Shown here: positions 56,431 through 64,000 of the stretch, piece after piece | Layout of the letters: each line of letters begins with the position of its first letter | Numbering within the stretch: the stretch's first letter is position 1 | From: Tolypocladium sp. Sup5 PDA-1 | Taxonomy: Eukaryota; Ascomycota; Sordariomycetes; Hypocreales; Ophiocordycipitaceae | Length of the DNA stretch: 64,000 bases | Assembly: GCA_000750105.3 (NCBI GenBank) | Contig: JPHH03000021.1 | Coordinates: forward strand, 450,955-514,954 | Direction of reading: 5' to 3' | Translations under genes and position numbers: made by a program | The notes under the pieces: generated by a model | What the model saw: the letters and a program-made list of their open reading frames with translations, nothing else | Databases searched by the model: none | What the model was told of the DNA's origin: nothing

Positions 56431-56457
56431 AAGTACTCGTACTCGTACGAAGTACTT
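56431..56457. repeat. Imperfect inverted repeat AAGTACT...AGTACTT
   Basis: Seven-base arms enclose further CGTACTCGTACG palindromic sequence. Part of the GTAC palindrome family. Confidence 0.7.
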
Positions 56458-57301
56458 GCGTCTCTCCACTGCCACGGTCACACGGCGCCCGCCCTCTGAG
56501 CGTGGCCCACGACTGCCAGTCCCCTTCCAGCCTAGCCGGCCAGGTGTACCAGGGACCCGAGGAATATAATTGGCAACACTGACAGCCCATTTCTGGGGTG
56601 CATTGGCTCGCAAGGGGGCCGCTCACAGTCTGGCCTTTGTCAGTTACGAGCCTCGGAGCGTAATTTCACTTTGACTGAAGCTTAAAAAAACCGGCGCCGT
56701 CGGCTACTCGTAGACTATCGAAGTCCCCATGGCCTGAACCGTACAAGCAGCATCGCCACGCTCTGTGGCGAAGAGGCGACGCAGCACGCGATCCAATGCT
56801 TCCATCCCATTGCTGAGTTGATCAAGGGGGTCAACAACCGACTCCGCCGCCGCGGCGCTGAGACCTCCTGAGTGGACGCCAAATGCCCCTGATCCAGGCC
56901 CTGCCACTGACCATGAAGAGAGGCCTGCCCCGTCCGACAGCATCAAATTTCAGGGTACGCCTCGGGGCCCACGTGGGGCGAACGCATGCATGTCAACCCT
57001 CACGTGCCAATTGACGGCACTGTTTTCGCCTTTTCGTGGCCTGTCTATATTCCAAGTCTTGTTGGAATACCGTAAATCCAACCGTGGAAGCTGCTGCTAG
57101 CAATGCCATTTACTCGTAGCGGTTGACGCGGGCTAACAAGCTGTCGATACACATCCGTCGCCTATCTAAAGGTATATACACCGAGAGCCTCCCCCAACAA
57201 GATCACTTTTCTTGAGAAACCCAGCTAGTCCAGAACGCCTAATACTATGCATCTACAAGCCGCCGTCGTGAAATATACAGCAAATACACCCATCCGCCGC
57301 T

Positions 57302-58709
57302 TCACTGGTCCTTCGACCGCATCTTCTTCAGTCGCGTGGCGCCCTCAAACAGGCCCCGATCCACCGCGGCAGCCACCGTCAGGGTGCCGCCCACGATGGC
57401 GCAGAGCCCTGCCAGGAAGCCGAGGAAGGTCTTGGACTGTTCCTCGCGGTTGATGACCTTCATCGGAGAAATGTCCTGTCCTGCGGTTAGCCCCTGGTCG
57501 TGAGCCATCAACAATCGAACTCACATAAGAAAAGAAGACTCCGGGGATGCCGCCCCTAGAGTGCTGTCGCTCCGCGTGGCCCTCGGCAGCATCGTTTCCT
57601 CCAGTGAGGCTCCTCTTGTGGCTCGTAACCGAGTACTGGTGCGTCTCGAGGCTCCCGTCGGCGCTGCCACCAAGCTTCTGCATCGTCTTCTCCCAGCCAA
57701 GGGGCAGGTACGACGTCGGCACAATCTTGACAAAGTACATGTAGTTAAAGTTGGGATCGTTGGTGGCCTGCCTGGTTCCATCCAGCGGGTTGAGGTGGTG
57801 GTTCGTCCAGGGCATCGCCTTGGCACCGCCCATCTTCTGCTTGATGTGTTCTGGAAGCTGGGGCCCGAAGCGCAGCTGGTGGATGTCATGGGTGAAGTCA
57901 TGCTTCTTGTCATTGGGTGTCTCCCAGTAGTTCTTGAGGTCGTGGACGTGCATGTTGCCGTTGCTGAAGCTGCGCCCGGGCGCAAGATGGAAGTTGCCGA
58001 CAACCTTGTTCACCTGTAGGCTGCCTTCGATGCGGCAGCCTTCCTCCCTCTGCTCGTCCAGCTTCTCGGCGTAGTGCTCCCGCTTGCACTGCTCGACGCC
58101 CTCGCCTCTACCAAAGGCCCACCCTTGCGCCGCGTATCCCTCGCGAACCTCGTCGCAGGTGTTGCAGCAGCCGGCCTTTTGAGCGTTCTCCGGTGCAGTA
58201 GCGCCGTAGCATTCGCCGCAGTAGTTGGGGTCCAGGTGCTCGGCTTTCTCGTCATGCAGAGCCAGGGACCTGCTGTCGATGACGCCGCCTCCTTGGGATT
58301 CGGAGCGAAGGCGGACCTTGTTCACGCCGTGGGCCACCCCGTGCTGCTGCTCGCCGGAGACATCCATAACGTCGAGCGTGACCAACTCGCAGGGCATCTT
58401 GGGGAAGGTGATGTTGAGGTGAATCTCCATTCGCTCTCCTGTCGCGTCCGGTTAGCTCTGTTCCTGACAGCATCGCCTCGGCTAGATGATATGCGCAAAG
58501 GCTTGTTGCGTACCTCGGCCCTTGTCCACAATCAGCTCGGGGTGTATGACGACCCTGCGATAGTCGGCCCATTCTCCCCACGCGAGAAAGAAGACGACCA
58601 AGAGCGACACGATTGTAACGATTCCGCCGCTCGTGGTCCGAATGCGCGCCTCGTCGACCGTCTTCGTGAAGGCATCGAGCCTGGTGAATCTTGATTTGGC
58701 CGGCATCAT
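57302..58709 (-). CDS. erv46: Erv46 (ERGIC3), ER-Golgi cargo receptor subunit
   Basis: Membrane subunit of the Erv41-Erv46 retrieval receptor cycling between ER and Golgi in COPII/COPI vesicles. Three exons: 58709-58514, 58438-57525, 57475-57302; introns 75 and 49 nt, both with CTAAC branches. Product 427 aa. Starts MMPAKSRFTRLDAFTKTVDE, the family N-terminus. Transmembrane helix 1 (GIVTIVSLLVVFFLAWGEW, about residues 30-50) precedes a long lumenal domain with the conserved cysteines CGECYG and CCNTC, GCRIEGSLQVNKVVGNFH and NPLDGT. Helix 2 (FLGFLAGLCAIVGGTLTVAA) lies near the C-terminus. The short cytosolic tail is lysine-rich (RLKKMRSKDQ). Divergent from rna15. Confidence 0.97.
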
Positions 58710-59369
58710 GGGAGGTAGATCGTCGACGGAATGCCTCGGCCTTGGACTCTACTAGACGAGACTTGCGACCCGCGACAAGCTCCCCACTCAGAGCTGCCAG
58801 GCGTAGAACGAAGCCTCGATGGAGAGGGCTAAAGGGAAGGCGTAGAAAATAGGGATGAGAAGCGAAATAAAACAGCTCAATTGCACCCGGGAGGCAGAGG
58901 GCAATGGGCGGCGCAATGCGGCTGGCAACGAGAGTGTCGAAGAGGTCTTGGAGCACGAGTAGAGGCCACCGTCGCAAGAAGGCTGACAAGCCACGACCCT
59001 TCTACGAGTACAGCTCGAATTGGGCTACCCCACGCTAAAAACAGCGCCTAGCCTCAGGTGAGCTTGCTGCAGGGGGCGGCAGGTGGGCGTCGGCAAATCA
59101 CCGGCTTCCAAGGTTCTGCGGCGATCTCATCGCAAAGTTGCGGCGCAGCTTCTCGGCAGACGTCGACGAAGGCTTCATCCAACACATGCATTCGCGATCA
59201 CATCCTTCGTCGCCTCCCCGACTCGACTCGCTGAGCGTGTGTCATCCCAGCACCGCAGCTTCCGCTAGCTTCTGCACCATTCGCCGAACCGCCTCTTCAT
59301 ACCGACTTTGAACCATCGCGAGGCAGCTTTTGCGACTCCAGGCTCCTGCAGCCTGCCCCAGCCTCCACT
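58710..59369. promoter_or_regulatory. Divergent promoter between erv46 and rna15
   Basis: 660 bases with a CTACGAGTAC element near 59003. No gene seen. Confidence 0.5.
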
Positions 59370-60394
59370 ATGTCGACCAGGCCTCCTTCTCGCGTCGTCT
59401 TCGTCGGCAACATCCCTTATGGTATGCTCTGCTTCTGCCAGCTGCAGCCACTAGCAGACCCTGTTCACTAACCATTCTCCCCCAGGCTTGTCCGAGGAAC
59501 AAATCACAGACATCTTCTCCAGTGCCGGAAAGGTCGAACGATTCCGTCTCGTCTACGACTCGGAGACGGGTCGCCCCAAGGGCTTCGGGTTTGCAGACTA
59601 CCCTGATACTGGTATGACGCCTTTATTCTCCGAGGAAACGCTCTTGCCGTTAACACTGCGGCACAGACTCCGCCTCGTCTGCCGTGCGCAACCTGAACGA
59701 CTACGAGATCATGGGTCGCAAACTACGCGTCGACTTTTCCAACGAGCAAAAGAGCGGCGATGACGACGGTAACCAGGCATCTTCGGCACACAATCCCCAT
59801 GCTGCCAACGGCGCCGGCGCGATGGGCTACGGCAGCCAGGCGAGCTCTCTGCCACCTCTCCCAGCGGGCAAGGAGATCCCTCCTGGCTTGACATGCACCG
59901 ACGCCATCTCGCGAACGCTCAACACGCTGCCGCCGTCTCAGCTACTAGATATCCTGGGCCAGATGAAGACGCTCGCGTCCTCCGATCCCCAGAGAGCAAC
60001 CGAACTTCTCCAACAAGCGCCCCAGCTCGCATACGCCGTCTTCCAGTCCCTCCTCCTCATGGGCCTCGTCTCACCCGAGTCCATTCAGTCAGTCGCCGAA
60101 CCAGGCGCCCCTCAAGCCGCACAACCACCACCCGCCGGCTTCCCGGGAGCAATGCCAGGCTTCCCTGCCGCGAATAACACGCCTCCCGTCGCCGGCATGC
60201 CTTATGCGCCGCCCGCAGCTGCCCCTCAGGGCTACGGTGCTCCCGCTCCCCCGCCCGCAGGTGCGCAGGATTCCGATGCCCTGATAAGACAGGTCATGGA
60301 GCTGCCACAGGCTCAGATCGACATGCTTCCAGAGGCGGAGAAGCAGCAAATCCTAGCGCTAAGAGCCACTTTTGCCGGCCAACAACGGAGATGA
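59370..60394 (+). CDS. rna15: Cleavage stimulation factor CstF-64 / Rna15
   Basis: RNA-binding subunit of the pre-mRNA 3'-end cleavage factor (CF IA in yeast, CstF in animals). Three exons: 59370-59421, 59486-59611, 59667-60394; introns 64 and 55 nt. Product 301 aa. N-terminal RRM from residue 9: RNP2 VVFVGNIPYG, RNP1 KGFGFADY, then LNDYEIMGRKLRVDFSNEQ. A hinge domain follows (SRTLNTLPPSQLLDILGQMK, PQLAYAVFQSLLLMGL), which binds CstF-77/Rna14. A Pro/Ala/Gly-rich linker leads to the C-terminal three-helix domain (IRQVMELPQAQIDMLPEAEK), the Pcf11-binding module. All parts of the family are present; the linker is short compared with mammals. Confidence 0.97.
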
Positions 60395-61173
60395 TCGAGG
60401 TAGCATGGGCTGCATGACACAGCACCGACATTCGAGTGTCAGCCAGCGGCTCGTGTTGTCATTGCCAGCCTACTTTCTCGGAACTTGACTTGGTTTTTGG
60501 ACGAAGTCATATATTGGCACGAGGCACAGAGACGCTTCGGCTCCGCCTCCTGCGGCGGGCAATTGCCATCGAAGAAGATTCTAAATAGCGAACTGACGTC
60601 TGCCCAAAACGAGGCAAAATGTACGTTCTCAGCGCGAATGGCGCACAAGAATTCGCTGGCTTGAGCACGAGCCACGTATCTATACGAAATGGAATGCAAC
60701 ATGGCAAACAGGCCGCCACGAGCTATACTTGATTCTAGGAGATTTGAATAGAAGAGTCGGGCTTGGTGGGCCAGGGCAGAGGCTTCTACAAATGTACTTT
60801 ACTCTGACCTGCGCAACCCGCGCTTCGCAACTCAAGATACCACAGGGTAGGAGCTCTTTGATAGCTGCAGCAGGAAATAACGCAAGTAGGTCTCCCGAAA
60901 TCAGCATGGTTGTAGCTGCGCACGTGTAGGGTAGCACCAAGGTCCAACAAACTAAGCAAGTGTGGGTACGCAGAACTTCGTTATTTCGCTCGCGGCCATC
61001 GTGTATATACAGCCGTTCCGCTTATACTCCGTGACAAACCATGTCCGCTCTCCAAAATATAACCAATCTAGCAGCCCTCGCCCTATCAAACCAAGCGCCA
61101 GTTGCTGGGAATATATCCAGTGATTTCCTTATAAGCAACACGGACAAAGCAAACATATAACCCCTCGCCTGTC
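60395..61173. other. Convergent intergenic region, rna15 and mnr2
   Basis: 779 bases between 3' ends; no gene or strong repeat. Confidence 0.5.
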
Positions 61174-63800
61174 CTATACAATCTTATAAACCCTCTTTGC
61201 AATCAGATAACAAGCAAGACCGAAGCATATGAGGCCGGCCGTGATCCATACGAACCACGCCAGGTTCCCTTCGGATTCTTGGCCAGGGACCCAGACGTTC
61301 ATGCCCCATAGACCTGTGATGATGTTCATGGGCAGGACAATGGTTCCCAGGACGGTAAGTCTGCCGAGAACATCGGCCGTCTGCTCCTGTCGTTCGTTCA
61401 TGCGAATGCTGATCTGAGCGAGGTAATTGCCGTGCGATCGCGCCAGGATCCTGAAGGTGTCGTGTTAGCACACTATAATGTCATCAGGGAGGATCTGTCC
61501 GACGTACTTCTCATAGTGCCCAAGGTTTGACGTCATGGTAATAATATGATCCTGAATGTCGCCGAGGTAAAGGCCAATCTCAGACCGCGGCGCAACTTCC
61601 CACCGCTCGTTGCATCGTTTCGCAAAGCCCTTGATGACATCGGCCTTGTTGCCGAGAAGGCGGTACAAGCTCATGACTCTCTTTCTGCAGTCTCCAACAC
61701 GTCGCAGCAAGTCGCTCGAGTCTACTATGGCCGTGCTGTCGTCGTTCCTTGGCGGCGCTTTCTCATGCTTCAAGCGTTTGTCGGTCGATGAATGGAGCTG
61801 CAGGATTTGGTCGTCAATCTCATCCACCTCGTCTTCGATATTCTGGATCAAGGGCTGAAAGACATCCGTGATGTCGTCGATGATGGCGTAGGATATCCAG
61901 TCGGACGACAGGATCAAGTAATCTCTCAGCTGGCGAATTCGCCTTCGGACGTTGGCGGGATGAGGCGTCATTGAGAAGTGGAAGCTGAGAACGCCTTCCC
62001 GGAAGACGACCACATACATGTCGACAGGTTCCAGATAGTTCTCACTGCTGATGTCCTGATCGAACGTGCGGTAGTTGACGAAATAGTAGTGGCGGAAAAG
62101 CTCAACCTTCTCGCGTGCCTCTTGCACCATGATGTCTTCGGCAGTGAGCGGGTGGATACCGAAGGCCTTGGAGATGACCTTCATTTCCGCTTCGGTCGGG
62201 CAAAGAACGTCGAGCCACCAGACCGGCCTGTCTCCGTATCGGACGGGTTTTGGCGTCGATGTCGTCTCGGGGCCTGCTGCCGGCGCCTCCTTGCGCACAC
62301 TGTTGTCGGGGGACTTGATTCCCATTGGTGTCGCACGGCCAGACGCAGCGGCAGCGTCCCGCGACGGGGAGGATGTTTCATCACGGCGAGATTCCGCGAG
62401 GGAAGGCTGGCGGGTAGACATCTTTGACTCGCCATCGCCGCCGCCGGGGGCTTGAGGCTTGGCGAGCAACGAGACCGTTTCGTCATCGTCGTCGCTCTCG
62501 TCGTCGGACAGTACTGGAGGATCCGGAATGAACAGTTCTCGAAAGTCGCTGCCTGGCTGAACAAGCTCTGAGATTGTCTGGCTGTGTATGGTGCTCTGGA
62601 ACTCCTCGTTGAAATAGGTGAACCTGTACGGGGCGTCTTCATCCGTCTGGAACCAGCCCTTCCTCACCGGGCGGAGTCTCCCGTTGATAAGCTGCGGCTC
62701 GGTGATCTTCTTCACGCGCACCTCTTCGCTGCGATCTTCTTTTTCAAAGTGCCGCCACTCCTCTAAGATCGACAGATCTGGCCATTGGGCCCGGCGCCGA
62801 CGCACTCTGTACTGATGCAAGTCTCGGTCCCGCGATTGTGCGTCCTCCTCGCCCATTTCCGACATTCCGGGACCGGGGAAGCAGACGTCGCCTGCCGCCG
62901 CAGCGGTCATTCTCCGAGCGTGGTCTCGAGCCGGGCCCTCCGTTTCCGACAGAGCTTCGTCATCGTCGATGGAGCGATGACCACTACCGCTCAACGAGAT
63001 CTCGTCTCTGATCATGACATCCGCAAAGTTCATGTCTGGACGGTCCGTGGCCCCGAAAGTGGGGGAACCGGGAACCGACGGGGGATGGTTGACATCGTAT
63101 GCGTCCCTGTTACCGAGAGCAGCAGTGAGCTTGGTTCTCGACGACCTGCTGGAGGCTCTCCTGCTTCGATTTCGACTGGCCCTGGCATCGGCGGCGCCGT
63201 AGTTGGACGGGTTTGTCGGTGACCCTCGATACTTTGCAGACTCGGACAGCAAAGGAGCTGTTTCATCCCAGGGGTTCGTATCGCCTCTTTCGTCGCCGCT
63301 ATTCGGCGTCTGCATCGAGCGAAGCCGACTGCCACCGGGAGTCGAGAATGGGTTCTTGAATGGGCTCGAGGCGGCTATCGTCGACGGCCTGCGGATGCGC
63401 ATAGGCTTCTGCTCTCTTGACGGCGCGTCAGACATGAACGACCCTGGGCATATTCGCGTGTCCAGGCTTACCTGTGGTCTAACAGTGCCTCGCTGTCGAG
63501 GCTGGTGCCGCTGAGATTGCTCGTCGGCATCTTGTAGAAACCCTCACCGGACGCTTCGTGCATCTCGTCATGGCTGTCTTCGGTGAGGGCCGCAAAGCTC
63601 TTCCTCCGGGGCCGTTTCTTCTTGCCGCCGCGGTGGCCTTTCCGCTTCCTTGGTGGAGGACGCGGCTTCTGGTCGGCGCCCAGCAGACCTGGAGCTGGAG
63701 ATGAGGCTGCAGATGCAGCTGGAGCTGCCGAGGAAGAGCTGGAGCCCTCCATCGGGAGCTTGTATGCGGGCTTCAGGGGATTGTAACGGTTGCTCGCCAT
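61174..63800 (-). CDS. mnr2: CorA-type Mg2+ transporter, Mnr2/Alr family
   Basis: Eukaryotic CorA magnesium channel; Mnr2 is vacuolar and Alr1 plasma-membrane in yeast. Three exons: 63800-63472, 63415-61508, 61450-61174; introns 56 and 57 nt. The second has GTGCTAAC. The first uses a CAAG acceptor, the only one that keeps frame (LLDHREQKPMRIRRP). Product 837 aa. The N-terminal 400 residues are disordered and basic/acidic with KRKGHRGGKKKRPRRK. The CorA domain includes WWLDVLCPTEAEMK, HPLTAEDIMVQEAREKVE and the long helix with IEDEVDEIDDQILQL. Two C-terminal transmembrane helices carry the signature GLWGMNVWVPGQ (GMN) between them. The long N-terminus favours Mnr2 over Alr1, as inference. Confidence 0.94.
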
Positions 63801-63951
63801 GGCCACAAGATGCCGCGGAGGCTAAGCAGCCTCATCCAAACATGAATGAAGCGTAGGTATGTTCTGTCGCGAGGCGCGGGCGTTGGGAGATGGAGATGGC
63901 TGGCCGCAGACGTCCAGTTCTCCAAAATCTGCTTTATACGCTACTGCACTA

Positions 63952-63953
<2 letters not shown>

Positions 63954-63990
<37 letters not shown>

Positions 63991-64000
63991 GCCCCCCCCC
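63954..64000. repeat. Poly-C stretch at window edge
   Basis: Thirty-five C, then GGG, then nine C. Far longer than any homopolymer elsewhere in the window; most likely a sequencing or assembly artefact at a contig end or gap. Confidence 0.8.

Larger units (their letters stand above)
55490..57301. other. Intergenic region between the Nif1-like gene and erv46 (1.8 kb)
   Basis: Holds the Nif1-like gene promoter, a 9-bp minisatellite at 55887-55934, a GTAC palindrome at 56431-56457 and the erv46 3' flank. A 79-codon minus-strand frame at 56704-56943 has a protein-like composition but no recognisable family, so it is not called. Confidence 0.5.

Noticed and set aside
56704..56943. 79-codon minus-strand frame with an amphipathic stretch (MEALDRVLRRLFATERG)
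   Set aside because: Looks somewhat protein-like but has no recognisable family, no partner exons and an upstream stop; not enough to call a gene.
1..64000. CRISPR arrays, prophage, insertion sequences, retrotransposon coding regions, biosynthetic clusters
   Set aside because: None seen; the DNA is eukaryotic chromosomal with ordinary spliced genes, so bacterial-type systems are not expected.

Overview
This window is chromosomal DNA of a filamentous ascomycete. The genes are separated by short spliceosomal introns of about 46-121 nt with canonical fungal signals (GTAAGT-like donors, CTAAC/CTGAC branch points, YAG acceptors). The proteins are typically fungal (Rax2, Lcl3, Nup159, a Nif1/DSF2-like Sel1 protein, a DUF7053 protein), and GC content is moderate to high. 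Gene content and style fit Sordariomycetes, most likely Hypocreales; the order-level guess is inference. I see no bacterial operon, CRISPR array, transposon with readable coding sequence, secondary-metabolite cluster or viral insertion.

Layout. 1-2301: 3' part of the SF3b1/Hsh155 spliceosome gene. 2302-11650: a 9.3-kb gene-poor stretch. 11651-12931: a three- or four-exon C2H2 zinc-finger regulator resembling the conidiation factor FlbC. 12932-18767: a second gene-poor stretch of 5.8 kb, rich in short GTAC-type palindromes and microsatellites. 18768-22469: Rax2 polarity landmark (minus). 24787-25639: Lcl3 nuclease (minus). 26093-27263: Arp2/3 subunit ARPC2/Arc35 (minus), divergent from 27512-30457, Utp12 of the SSU processome. 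30850-31404: Lsm2. 31650-34250: Pso2/Snm1 cross-link repair nuclease (minus). 34778-35353: DUF7053 protein. 35945-38464: Ste20/GCK-type kinase. 38765-41822: Tel2 (minus). 42159-43700: Uba3, NEDD8 E1. 44036-45263: RPAC1/Rpc40 (minus). 46485-51011: Nup159 (minus), divergent from 51644-52546, proteasome beta2 Pup1. 53113-55489: Nif1/DSF2-like protein (minus). 57302-58709: Erv46 (minus), divergent from 59370-60394, Rna15/CstF-64. 61174-63800: Mnr2-type CorA Mg2+ transporter (minus). The last 47 bases are poly-C and look like an assembly edge.

From 24.8 kb onward this is a dense housekeeping block: RNA processing (SF3b1, Lsm2, Rna15), ribosome biogenesis and Pol I/III (Utp12, RPAC1), protein turnover (Uba3, Pup1), genome maintenance (Pso2, Tel2), trafficking (Nup159, Erv46), and polarity or cell cycle (Rax2, ARPC2, GCK kinase, Nif1-like). 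Genes alternate in divergent and convergent pairs. There is no operon logic and no sign of a dedicated pathway cluster.

I did not find a convincing new multi-gene system. The observations most worth a second look are: a predicted 6-nt micro-exon in uba3 that restores the Rossmann-fold VIGAGG motif; an asparagine in SF3b1 at the position of human V1078, which predicts natural insensitivity to pladienolide-type splicing inhibitors; the gene deserts flanking the C2H2 regulator; and a family of GTAC-based palindromes seen only in non-coding DNA.
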